64,000 nucleotides of DNA, taken from Cyclaneusma minus (lineage: Eukaryota; Ascomycota; Leotiomycetes; Marthamycetales; Marthamycetaceae). The translations under genes were made by a program, and so were the position numbers. The notes beneath the pieces were generated by a model. The model had not been told where the DNA came from. It worked only from the letters and a program-made list of their open reading frames with translations, and ran no database searches. Where the stretch lies: assembly GCA_037179335.1 (NCBI GenBank), contig JAKZHN010000003.1:62001-126000 (forward strand), read 5' to 3'. Of the stretch, positions 44,773-55,932 are shown in pieces (within the stretch, counting starts at the first letter, position 1; the number at the start of each line of letters is the position of its first letter).

Positions 44773-45447
44773 ATGTCCGCCGCCATCTTTCTGCTTGCTT
44801 TCATCTCCAGCCTCTGCTCCGCATCTCCCCTCACCACCCTCTCCCCGCCCCCTTTCCTCGCCACCTCCCTCGTCGCCATCGGCCCCCTCAACACCCCAAT
44901 TTACACCCAACCCATCGTCGCCAACTCCACATTCTTCTGGATCGGCACCACAACCCGCACTTCCTGCCCTCACTTTTCCAACAACTTCACCTGCGCCATC
45001 TACCCCAACGACACCTCCCTCCTCATCTACCCTTCCTCATCAGCCTACATGAACTCCGCAGTCCCCGGTTCCCAAAACCTCTACGTCGCCGAATCCGGTG
45101 CGCTCCAATTCACCGAGCCGCATGCCGAAGGCGCCTATCCTGCTGGTAGTTATACATCAGGATTCAACGTGGAAATGTATGGAGCGGCTAATATTGATCC
45201 CACGGTGAATTTTACAGGTGGTGGGGCGACGGCGTTTTGGGCTTGTCCTCCGAATGATCCGGCGGAGAATAGTAATCCGGAGGGTACGGGTATTGATGAT
45301 CCGTATAAGATATTTTTGGATGTGGAGGGGTGGAATGATAGTGTGGTGCCGAGTGGAAATATCAGCCATTGTTTGCCGTTCAATATTGCGACGAAGCAGG
45401 ATGCGTATGGGGATGGTGAGGTTCATGGTGCTTATCAGTATATATGA
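44773..45447 (+). CDS. Secreted IgE-binding-like protein, copy 2
   Basis: 224 aa, paralogous to the protein at 39813. It has a signal peptide of about 17 residues (AFISSLCSAS), then a shared framework: FWIGTTTRTSCP, AYMNSAVPGSQNLYVAESGALQFT, AGSYTSGF, NFTGG-AT-FWACP-NDPA, DPYKIFLDVEGW, VPSGN-SHCLPF and a final GAYQYI. Sequons NFT, NST, NDT and NIS suggest glycosylation. The fungal IgE-binding-like secreted family is the best match; its cellular role is not known. Compared with copy 1, the sequence between FNVE and the NFT segment is shortened, and the region before DDPYK carries an extra NPEGTGID insert. Confidence 0.8.
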   Translation: MSAAIFLLAFISSLCSASPLTTLSPPPFLATSLVAIGPLNTPIYTQPIVANSTFFWIGTTTRTSCPHFSNNFTCAIYPNDTSLLIYPSSSAYMNSAVPGSQNLYVAESGALQFTEPHAEGAYPAGSYTSGFNVEMYGAANIDPTVNFTGGGATAFWACPPNDPAENSNPEGTGIDDPYKIFLDVEGWNDSVVPSGNISHCLPFNIATKQDAYGDGEVHGAYQYI

Positions 45448-45589
45448 ATTCGAGAAGTGTGGAACTGGAAGGGTCTGGGATGGGGAGAGGCTGGGGGTAA
45501 GTATGAGGCAGGGGATGGTGAAAGGAATACACGGATGGGGACGAGGGTTGGTTGGCACTACTAGAGGGAGAAGGAGCAGGAGGGAACAA

Positions 45590-48500
45590 GAAACCACGTG
45601 ATCAGTTCTGGCACTAAGTATAAAAAGCCTTCGAATCTCCTGCTTTTGTTCCTCAAGATCAAAATTGCGGCTGAGCAGCCAAGTATGGATGTTGTTGTTT
45701 CTTAGTAGAGAACCCATTTTGGGGTCGGCGGCCTGCGCATCTGAACAGCCAGTCCATTGAAATTTCCATCTTTCATCACGTAAAGTTGAAAGCTCAAAAG
45801 CGTGCCATTATTTAGCTTTGCATAGACGGGAGGACATGTTTCTTTGATCACTGGGAGGAATCAGCAACAGCAAGACGCTCCCGCGACAGCAGGTAGCACT
45901 AAAAATGTCGATGATCGAAAACTGCCTTGCTAGTTTCAATTTTGCAGGGCCTGGGATATTAGAGAGTGGCTACAAAAATCCCTCGAAGACCCCACCCTTT
46001 TCTTCTGTGCGCCACGCAATCCGCTAGGCAGCTTTTATATCGGCACGCCAAATGGGAAGAGTCAGTCACAGTCACCAGATCTTGTGGTTGAGTACAATGC
46101 GTCTTTCTGCATCTGTGAACTCGCCAACTGAACGATTCAAGCTCCCAATCTCGAACAATTCATGTCCGGGGACCATTTCTCTGTTGGCACATACGGTAAC
46201 AATCGCTATGTTTGTGAATCTGTGGAAATAGTGGCAGCAAATCATTCTTTCGACAACAGACAGGCCTGTCGGCGTCAGACGGGATATTAGGGACAAAAAG
46301 CTCTTCTCTTTTCTTTGTTGCGAGATTGCAAGAACTAAGGCTTGATGAAACAAAGAAATCGGTATATAGACCCCCAAGAACCCCAGCTTCTTGAAGTCTA
46401 AACCAGAAAACGCGAGGCACGCCCAAATAGGCTGTGGCTTGATAGTACGCATTCTCTTACCCCATGGGATTGACCATTTTAGCGCAAAGCTAGACGTCTG
46501 AACATTCGAACTTGAAAAGTTAGAGAATGTGGCAAAACCTACGGAACCTCGACACTTATATTGTTTGTGCACAACCAGGTTCAGCGACAGCATGTCAATC
46601 TTCCGACGGCAGGTAAGTCTAAAGATGTCCGATAAGGCGGTTCAGTAACTGCGGTACTTTAGCCCTTCCCTCGCAAATTTCAAGATTGTAAAGCTTGGCA
46701 GACCGAAAGGATTGGTATATAAGCGCCTCGGAGCCCCAGCTTTTTCAAAACCAAGTCTTTGGCAAATAGAGAAGGCGGAAGATGTTGCGGCTCCAAGCAG
46801 AACTCCTATCTTGACGCCAACGGTAGCCTCAACTGACCAGACAAAATAAGTAGCTGCTAATTCACGTAATAGAATCTGAAAAACTGTAGCAGTATTCCAT
46901 GAAGGCAGGAGGGGTGTATCTCTAGTATTGCTTGAGAGATTCAGCAACAACATGATATTCCATCGACAGCGGGTGGCGTTGGTAATGAGAGGAGATATTG
47001 TAGACATTGTGGACAAGAGGCCGGTGCTGTTGATTCGCCAATTTTATGTTCTGCGATTTTGATAGCGTACAAAGAAGCGAGTAGTACCTTACCTATATAA
47101 ACCCCCCATCCACAAGCTTTGGAGGTCTATGTAAGACTCAAGGTTATGCAGGAGATTGACCAAGCTGAGGCTCTCCATACCAGAACCTCATGATGGTTCA
47201 TCCAATGTTAAGATAGGCCTTTTACGTGAGAAAGTGAACTACTTTCATCTTGCAGAGGTATAGAAAATGCGACTGGTAGAGGGATGTTGGTCAAAGAGTT
47301 TCAGCAACAGGCGGGCATTCGGTCGACGGCAGATGACCTTATCGACGGTAGTTGGTTTTGATCGATGACATGTAAGATCAGCAACGGCAAAATGGTCTAT
47401 TATTTCCCTGTTTCGCTACTCCGCTCTGCAAACCGAGAAAGATTGTGTACACTACTCTGGTTGCATGGGGACACTTAGCAGGGCGTAGCGTAGTTACGAC
47501 AATGACAAGATTCTGGGCGATCGGAAAGCTTAGCGAGAAAGAGGATGCTGACATGAAATCTCTTTATATCCGAAAAATGGGGCGACGCAAAGCTGAGTGA
47601 TTACTAGCTTAAAGCATCACATAGCAAACTCTTAAGCTATATCATGTGAGCGTAGCTGCGGTCACATTAAAGTATATAACAGCCCAAACGACCAGCTTTC
47701 TGGAAACAAGCTAAATGACATAAGAAGCGATGGATAATGCTGTGTTCCAAGCAACACCTATTCTCCTGGATATGCGGCATGCTAGCTGTCAACGTCAGAG
47801 AACGTGAATGGATTATACTTTGCAAGTATTACAAGGCGATAGAATGGATGACTTGGTGAAATGAGAGACTTGGTATAGTAGCTTGGATCTTTGGCACCAG
47901 ATGACGTCGGCGACAACAGGATGTTTTGATGTCGAAAAAAGGACTTTGCTTGAGAGTCCGGACAAAGATATAAATGAACCAGCAACTCAGGATTTCGAGA
48001 TTCAAGTCATCAAGCTTTCTCACCTCGCGACCTGTACTCACTCTACTCTAGATTTGATGTCAAATACACTAGGCAGTACTGAGAGGAGACTGGTCAGAAG
48101 TAAAATGACGGTAGGACGCAGTGTCGACAGTGAAAACTAGCAATTGGGTGAAGTATGTAGCCTTAGATGCTGCTGCATTGAAGTTGCTTATTCTGATGTT
48201 CGGACGACTGATCTTCTTGAGTTCAGGGACAGCGGGTGGACAAAGAGACCCTCAACACCATTAGATGCACGCCAAGTTCATCTCTCTGTTAATGAAATAA
48301 AACCAAGAGTCAGTCTTGGTGTTTGATAGCTTTGCTGCCGACCCCAAAGACGATAAAACTCCGGCATAACTCATACGTGCACTTCACGTGATCACTCAGG
48401 ATCCATCTTGCAAGGATAGTGAACTGTTCTGTCAGCAAAGCGGGTTTGCGGTGACACTTATACTGAGGAAATAGACAGACTTGATATCCAACAACTTACA

Positions 48501-50380
48501 GATGGCTGCTTACGGTGCTAGCAGGTCATTCAGGCTGTATTCTCAAATGGGTGCTTCCATCAGCCCAAGAAATGCAGGTTGCCTCGCCTAGTCAAAGTCA
48601 TGTCAAGACTTGCTACATCGACTCTCATTGGTCATTTACAGTTCAGCATGGTGAAAACGGATGTGCGGTTAAAGATCTGGAGAAAGAACGGAAAGAGGTC
48701 AGTTCCCCCTTTTTAACGAGGTAGAATCAGGAAATCAATTCTTCACGAATACCCAGGAGCTGTCTCATGTGCTAGTCGCGTGAGGAGAAGCAGCATGATC
48801 AGCGCTAACAATCAACTGGGAAATTTATTGTCTAGGTCTGAAAATCTCACGGAAACTACAAAAGGGGCGACAATCTCCACTACATTTGAGCAAGCAAGAC
48901 TGGAAATAATACATCTGGTATTGTAGATTGAGCTGGGCGTACTTAATCTAGCACTCACCATACACATAGGAGCTCTCACGATTCAACCTCTGCTGGCACG
49001 TTTGCGGCGCACAAGGCTACAGGCAAGATATTATATTTGGGAGTGAAGAGAGAAATAGTTTGCTATGACGGCGGCGGTACACACGCGCGGCAGCAGCAGG
49101 TAATGAACAGCGACAGCATCAGTGCGGCAGTCAACTCTCTGCTGTCGACAGGACGAGTGAAAGACGAGTGGAAAGATTGAGGTTATTTCAGTTCGGCACA
49201 AATTCAAAATCTGTGAACGGAGTACAGAATTGACTCTGGTCATCTCGAAGATCAGAACTTGTCAGCCTGCCACATCAGGCAGCAGCACTAGCTCCTTTGT
49301 TAGCGCCATACCCAGCTCCATAAAAGCTGGGCCTTAGCTAGGCCTTCCCAATGCAAGCACCTACGTCCCTCAACAGAACTCTGCCACAGCTAACGTCAAT
49401 ACTTGAGGTTAGCGGTATACCGTTTGCATACCATGAACCCATCTCTTCTTCGTTAAGAGTCTTAGGAAAAGGAGAACAAGACGCTCAAGGCAGATATTTA
49501 TGCTTAAAGCGTCTTCGACTCAGAATTTAGCAAATGGGCCATTGCCACGCTATGTGACTGTCGAGTCAAGCATCTACCGTCGCGGTCCACGATGTGCTGT
49601 CACAGACCTCACTCTGCCGCAAAACCTCTATACGAACAATGAGACGAATGAGATTAAATAACCCCCACTCTGAGTCAAGTTTGAGGACGACCGACACACG
49701 TTTGACCATGCCAAGAAACATAATCTCTACACCGCTGATTTGAAATATCAGATCTTTGCAGCAAATCATTTGGCTCAGACCAGTAACATTGACGTTTGGA
49801 GAAAAGAAACGGAAAGAAGGAGCCTATGGCAGGTATTTATACAGGTTTCTTCTCAGCCTCCTGAGTTTATCACCTGAGTGAGTCTGAACATCAGTAGCTT
49901 GGATCTTTAGGCTAGGTTAAGTCACCTGCTTAAAGTTGAGCCTCAGGGGCCAGAGCATAATAGCTGCGGATATAAAAATAGCCCATGGACTGTGTTCTCT
50001 GACTCAAACAGACTTTCGAAATCAGCCACCTGCGACTGGTGAGCGGGAATAAAGCTGAAAATGGACTGAGGATGATGCTTGCTGACAGATAGGTAGAAAT
50101 CATCCTCGCTGCATTTTGCGCGCAGAACCATCTCGCGAAGCGACAAGTTAGAAGACTGGGCCAGGGCTACTGTCATTTTCCAGATCTTTGCTGTCGACTG
50201 GAGTCTCTGTTGCCACTTGCAAGGTAGGGTACATAGCACAGCGTAAGTGCACGTAGTGAGAAGGTGCAAATGAGAAGTACAGCCAAGACCTTCATCGACA
50301 GCAGCAGGTCAGCAGCGACAACAATTCTGCTACTGCTGGATAAGTTCACAGGCACATTTTCTCTTTGCAGTGTGAGCATA
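45590..50380 (+). repeat. Array E: promoter-like modules, plus-facing, decaying to the right
   Basis: Plus-facing TATA boxes lie at 45619 (TATAAAAA), 46033, 46363, 46716, 47094 (CTATATAAACCCCCC) and 47673, with weaker ones near 47967 and 49966. E-boxes are CACGTG at 45595 and about 48386 and CATGTG at 47643. The paired motif is now seen in complement as CAGCAACAG...CGACAGCAGGTAG (45862/45884), CAGCGACAGCATG...CGACGGCAGGTAAG (46582/46603), and again at 46942/46963, 47302/47323, about 47902, 49085 and 50293. The array is therefore inverted relative to B, C and D. From about 48 kb the modules become hard to recognise. No conserved ORF. Confidence 0.78.
45595..45626 (+). promoter_or_regulatory. 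Representative plus-facing module of array E
   Basis: CACGTG (45595-45600) is followed 18 bp later by TATAAAAA (45619-45626). It lies 150 bp after the stop of the second secreted-protein gene and has no ORF downstream. Confidence 0.45.
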
Positions 50381-51714
50381 CAGGAGCAGAAAGTCGTTGG
50401 CTGAGATGTTCAGCAAGTAGAGTGACCGATTTACAGCGATACCCCGAAGTCTGCCATTTGCGCTTTGATACTTGTGTTAAGGCGGAAAGCATTCTAAGGA
50501 GCCTCCCCTTGAATATCTCTCCATTGAGTCGAATCACGTGTTCTATTAGCAGCAGTTTCGAGACTGTCCCGTGATCGATCATTCAAGTATGCTGACGACG
50601 GAAATATCAACGAGAAAGGATTTCCGGAGACCCGGATAGCCTCTATTAGAACTTGGAATGGAAGACAAATGAACGCTGGTAGATCCAGGGAGACGTTTCT
50701 GGAAGCGAAGACTCCTAGGACCCGTCTCCATGGATCTAATCTCCAGGCCACAGCGGACCAAAGCTCCTTTACAACAGTTTATAGGCTAAGGGCCTCCCTC
50801 CAAGTCCCAACCTCCTGTTTGAAATCCCCATCTCAGGTATTCCGGATTCCCCACAATCCACAATTTCCATCCATCTGGTTCGACTGGCGATCGCCTCGAA
50901 GAACCTCAGCAATTTCAACTATCAGGAGACTCAAGACTGCTCTTGAGTTACTTGAGGTTTTTCAAGGTATTAGAAAAGACTCAAATGATCAAAGCAGCCT
51001 GAATGACTAGAAGCATCCGCTGTTTGCTATACTTGACAAGCGGACATCTCAAGGTTCGACTTCCCAGGAAAGGAGAGAGGTTCGATATCATCGGTAGCCA
51101 ATGCCAGTTCACTCGAATCCCCAAAAATGAGGCAAATCTGGCATGGCACGTCCCTTACGACTTGAGAATGGGGCGCAATCTTATCAAATCAGACGAAACT
51201 GGCAAGATGATAGGAGAAGGGACGACGAAAGGGTCCAAGGGATCGACAATCTAATCACAGACACTCGATCATCTGATTGAAGTGGATACTCATCATCTGC
51301 CTCGAATTTTGAAGTAGAACGAGGGAGAGAGAGGGAAAAAGTGCCAAGTTTCCACTGCGAAGGGAGCAATTCTTTAGAGAAATCCAGCAAATATGTCCCC
51401 TCGCTCCAGACAACGGCTTCCTATTATTCCAGCCCGCTGGATCAGATGGCATGTCATCCCCAGTAATCCCAAGAAGTCACCTCACCTGCATCAGTTCCTC
51501 GGAAGCTGAAAAACGATCCGAAGAAATGAAGCAATGTCCACCAAACCTCCAAACATCCAAAATGCTTCCATTTAGCGACCATAATGAAACCAGAGAGACT
51601 TACTCGCCACAAACATCTCAAGAATAATTGGAACCTCGTGTTCCAAGGTTCTCGCCAGTTCAACAACCAGGGATCCCCTCCATCTCCCCTCGTTCCGCTC
51701 GAACCCGCCCAAGA
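50381..51714. other. Intergenic, no gene recognised
   Basis: Only short overlapping frames on both strands. A CACGTG at about 50535 and one CTGTCG-like trace suggest the far edge of array E. Nothing else is supported. Confidence 0.4.
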
Positions 51715-52217
51715 ATGCACCAAGACGAGGAATGCGGGAATAGCCTCACCCTGAGTACGTACCCCTCACCCACCCCCTCACCAACGCCCCTTCAGCCCGC
51801 CCTTCGCGCCCAAAAGCCACTTTGTGACTTCTCGCTTTTGCAGGCATCAAGTCACCATGCTTTGATAATGAGGCTTTCAGCGGCTTCGGGCGAGGCCAGT
51901 ATTGTATATATGTCCGGTCGACGGTCGTTTCGTCTCTCTCCCACATTCCAATCCAAGCCAACCAAAGCCCATTCCATTGTCAGCCAACCAGAGACCGGAA
52001 TATGAAGCACCTATCATACCAAACGATCCTACTTACCCAACCCATAGAGACCCTGAAGAAAGGGCCAGATCGACGCTATGACACCAAATGGTTTCCAGAC
52101 GTCAGCCTTGCTAGGACTCTGCCCCTTCTAGCAAATGAAGTTGCGTGCCAGACTGTCGGGATATGCAAGGCAGTGAGACATTTCCCAGCACCCCTCCCCC
52201 TCGAAAACTATGTTTAG
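51715..52217 (+). CDS. Possible two-exon small protein, unknown function
   Basis: Exon 1 is 51715-51754 (MHQDEECGNSLTL). The intron at 51755-51843 has a strong GTACGT donor and a TTTTGCAG acceptor. Exon 2 is 51844-52217, open for 124 codons to TAG. Joined in frame this gives 137 aa, including SPCFDNEAFSGFGRGQYC and RRYDTKWFPDVSLARTLPLL. Support is limited to the consensus splice sites and the open frame, with no family recognised. A minus-strand coding trace overlaps the 3' end, so at most one is likely to be intact. Confidence 0.3.
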
Positions 52218-52960
52218 TAAACATCCTCCTACCCAGCTCTCTCCATATATGTTCTGATGGTGTGTTGTGTCAATTTTCTCGATCATCTCGTTGAAACCCG
52301 TGAGCACCCTCACAACATCGAACCAGATACCAGGAACCGCCTCCAACGTCAGCACATCATTCCCTAAGACCGGAGAATACCAATCCAGGAACCAGGAACC
52401 AGGAATGAAGCCCCAGATCCCACCGAGAAGCCATTGAAATAGTAGCCGAGCAGAAGACTAACAAATGGAATCCTCACAAAATCACCTTCACAGCTCCTCA
52501 ACACCCCAAAACCGCCACCAGCCACCATACATCGACCCTTCACTCCATTCCCCACCTCCCGCCCCATCGGAGAATTTCAGAGACAGACGAACGCTCACCA
52601 GGAACCAGGAACAACGGCGGAGTTCAGAAACATCATGACAGCAGTGGCTTCCGCCCGAATCCCCTGATCTTCGCATCCTGCTTCATCGATCAGCGCAGCA
52701 GCTGTGACGCAGCCGTGCCCATCTCCCAAACCCCGGCGAATCAACCATTGACCCGATTCACCACCATCTAGCCATAATGACGCATCTTATTCTCTTCGCT
52801 CACCACTTCCAGCGCCACCTCTTCACATCCCATCATCTCATCATCTCCAGAATCCAGCCCCACCCCTCCCCTCACAGTCCACTCTACAATTTTTTCACTT
52901 TGGTCTTTGATTCTGCAAAAAAAAAAAAAAAAAAAAAAAACACCCGTCGGCCCGGTCCGT
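52128..52960 (-). pseudogene. Interrupted minus-strand coding traces, unknown family
   Basis: Four minus-strand segments look protein-like but do not join cleanly. They are a segment ending near 52768 (IKDQSEKIVEWTVRGG), a 63-codon open frame at 52598-52786 (WLDGGESGQWLIRRGLGDG; TAAALIDEAGCEDQGIRAEA; ending VVPGSW at a GTGAGC donor-like site), a hydrophobic segment around 52390-52480 (IPFVSLLLGYYFNGFSVG) and a segment near 52265-52350 (TLEAVPGIWFDVVRVLTGFN). TTCCTGG repeats occur between them. This may be a real multi-exon gene with unrecognised splice sites or sequencing errors next to the assembly gap, or a pseudogene. Confidence 0.3.
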
Positions 52961-52991
52961 AAGAAAAAAAAAAATAAACAAAAAAAATACG

Positions 52992-53376
52992 NNNNNNNNN
53001 NNNNNNNNNNNNNNNNNNNNNNNNNNNNNNNNNNNNNNNNNNNNNNNNNNNNNNNNNNNNNNNNNNNNNNNNNNNNNNNNNNNNNNNNNNNNNNNNNNNN
53101 NNNNNNNNNNNNNNNNNNNNNNNNNNNNNNNNNNNNNNNNNNNNNNNNNNNNNNNNNNNNNNNNNNNNNNNNNNNNNNNNNNNNNNNNNNNNNNNNNNNN
53201 NNNNNNNNNNNNNNNNNNNNNNNNNNNNNNNNNNNNNNNNNNNNNNNNNNNNNNNNNNNNNNNNNNNNNNNNNNNNNNNNNNNNNNNNNNNNNNNNNNNN
53301 NNNNNNNNNNNNNNNNNNNNNNNNNNNNNNNNNNNNNNNNNNNNNNNNNNNNNNNNNNNNNNNNNNNNNNNNNNNN
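52992..53376. other. Assembly gap of 385 N
   Basis: A run of N flanked by homopolymers. Sequence left of the gap (poly-A, then AACACC-GT-G-CC-G-TC-GTAAG and an A-rich tail ending AAATACG) reappears right of the gap at about 53478-53553 with scattered differences, and poly-C and poly-T runs lie between. The gap is therefore suspect. Confidence 0.98.
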
Positions 53377-54668
53377 CCCCCACCCCACCAATAATATAAA
53401 ACACAACAAAACCCCCCCCCCCCCCCCCCCCCCCCTCCCAAAAAAAATTTTTTACTGTTGTTTTTTTTTTTCTCAAAAAAAAAAAAAAAAAAAAAAAAAA
53501 AACACCAGTAGTCCAGATCAGTAAGAAAATAAAAAAGAAACAAAAAAAATACGTAATGCCGCACTCGATGCTGCGAGACAAGCGTGAAGAAAAACAATAG
53601 GATTTTCGCAGGAAATCGATGATTATGAATGGTTGGAACTTGGCAAAACTCGGCCTGTGAAGATTGGCACAATCACCATTGCTGCTTACCTACCGTGAAT
53701 ACCAAAAACGGACGACGGGTAGGAAGCCAGGAACCCGCCGGTCGCACTCTTCGAACGAGAAAGCACCTAAGACTCGCCAGCTGTACTGTGACCCAACAGC
53801 TGCGCCAGACATCACCATCTGCACCGAGGACCGGCCCCCCCACCGGACATCAACAGGATCACTTGGTCACGGAGTATCACTTGGATCACAGCAAAAAAAC
53901 CATGGTGTAGAACAGAGCAGCAGCAGTAGTTTTTTCAATTATCAATTGATCTTTTTCAATTGTGCTATCGAGGGGTATCTCAAGGTAAACCCATTGTGCT
54001 TGCTTGCTTGCTTTGTGCCTTTTCCACTTTATTTGTGTGCATAGCATCCACCACCACCACCGCAGCGCCCATCGCTCACTGCTCCATCCCCACATCCCCT
54101 CCTCCTCCCACCACCTAGTGTTCCATCCGCTCACCAATCTGTTCCTATCCTATCCCAGTAACAATTCTATCCACAACATTCCCCATCCCATCCCCTCGTC
54201 ACCCATCCTTCATATTAAGGAATCATCAGCAGATCCCGCCTTCCACGTATGTGTCCATGCTTGCCCCGAAACCAAACGACGAGATTGATTTTTGAATGAC
54301 CGATCGACGGACGCAAGAAGGGTATGTTGTGAAAATTCGATAGATGCAGACGCAATGAGAGACAAAGGAAATTTTAAACTAAAAACACAAATGCTGGAGG
54401 GAATTTTTTGAAAACGACGACGACGCGCTAATGCCGATTTCCAGAGAGAAACAATCACAACGCTTTGATGCCACACAATGGTATTCGAACCATGGATACA
54501 GTATTGGTGGTACATAGGAGAGAGTTTTCCAAGGCCCTGGTCGATTGAGGGGGAGATCGAGTTCGTATTTAGTTGATTGGCCAAGGAGTTATCGAAGTGC
54601 TGGGGGGTTGGTGCACTATATTGCCGATCGAGGTAGTTCGAGATGGCTTGTCGAGGTCGAGCAACGTC
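53377..54668. other. Gap flank and 3' region of the cyclin gene
   Basis: The first 180 bp are homopolymer-rich and unreliable (poly-C at 53411-53435, poly-T, poly-A). The rest holds short frames only; the right part is presumably the 3' untranslated region of the minus-strand cyclin. Confidence 0.5.
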
Positions 54669-55932
54669 TTAGTACATCTGGGTATCTTGCGAGTAGTTGT
54701 TGCTCGTATACTGCTGTTGCGATGGGTTCTGCATAGGCACATGGTGTCCATTGCCCATCCGACTCGGCGTATAGCTTCTTCGTCCCCCATGCTGCGCATA
54801 CCCTCTTACCTCATCAACGAAGTACCCATCAGGCGTAATCGGCGGCGTCAAGTACCCATTCGGATCAACCCCATGTGCGGCCTTCTGCGGTGTGTTGTAG
54901 ATGTCTCCCGACACATCTTGCATCTGACGATCCGAATCGATTGGAGGCGTAGGTGGGCAGCCTCTGCGGAAGACAGCTGCTTGCTTCGCTCGCTCCAACG
55001 TAGTGGCAGCTTCCGAGAGTGCAGTAGAGCTGTATTTGCGAGCTAGCACTTGCGAGGGGGTGTAGAGACGCTCCATCATGCCCATCATGGTCATATGTGC
55101 GTCTTCCTCCAAGTTCAGATCTGAGGCGTCGGGACGGCCGAGGATGGAGCGGGAGAGTGCTAGGGAGGCGCGTGCCATGACACTAGGGCGTGTGGAGACG
55201 AATTCCTTGTTGTAGAGCGCAATCTCGCATAAGTACCATGCCATGTGCTGCACCTCAGCGTCTTCGAACTCGGTTGTTAGAGCTACGTCGACCAAATACA
55301 TTTGCAGGAAGCTGTCGACGGTGGGGTGGCCGATGACCCAGTCGAGGGTGTTCAGGACGTGCCATTCCATCTGTGTGAACATGTCTTCGTCGTAAAGTGA
55401 ACAGCACATAGACTTCAGCTCGCGGATTGTAGGAACGCGGTCTTTACGGTCGCCGTATTTGGCAGCAATCAAGAGGGATGCGCAGCCGACGAGTTGGTAG
55501 TGCTTCTTGTAGACGACGCGGCGCGAGCAGTAGCGGTCGAGGAGATTGATGGTTAGGAAGAGTGTTTCGGGGAGGAGCTGGAAGGCGGCGTGGGCTTCGA
55601 CAAGGAAGTCGAGGAGGTAGGGGCGCATGAACCATTGGATCTCTTCTTGGATGTCGATTGAGGCGACGTCGGGAAGGGTCTCGTTCTGTGAAGTTTGTCA
55701 GCTTGTGAAGTTTGCGCACGGAGTTTGAAGGTGAATTGACCTCCATTGCCTGCATGTGCTCCAGGACGTCTTCTAGGTAGTCGTCCGCGGCTTGGCGAGA
55801 TAGTTCGCTCGCCATGGCGTCTTGACGTTGGCGTGCGAGCATCTTGAGGTAGTCTCGGCCATGGGGTTTGTGGACTTGCTGGTCGTCCGACTCAACGAAG
55901 TAGGTCTCGCACGGCTGGTTTGAGGAACCCAT
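54669..55932 (-). CDS. G1/S-type cyclin (fungal Cln/Puc1-like)
   Basis: Two exons: 55932-55741 and 55685-54669, joined across a 55-nt GT-AG intron (GTCAAT donor, TTCACAG acceptor), giving 402 aa. The start MGSSNQPCETYF precedes RDYLKMLARQRQD. The cyclin box begins at about residue 80 (MRPYLLDFLVEAHAAFQLLP; ETLFLTINLLDRYCSRR; GCASLLIAAKYGDR) and continues into a second fold with HPTVDSFLQMYLVD. The C-terminus is disordered with TPP and TPD proline-directed sites (TPPIDSD, TPPITPDG), typical of unstable G1 cyclins. By family knowledge it would activate the main CDK at G1/S. The upstream region is long, as is usual for regulated G1 cyclins. Confidence 0.92.

Noticed and set aside
52907..53672. 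Long frames crossing the N run
   Set aside because: Artefacts of reading through N and homopolymers.
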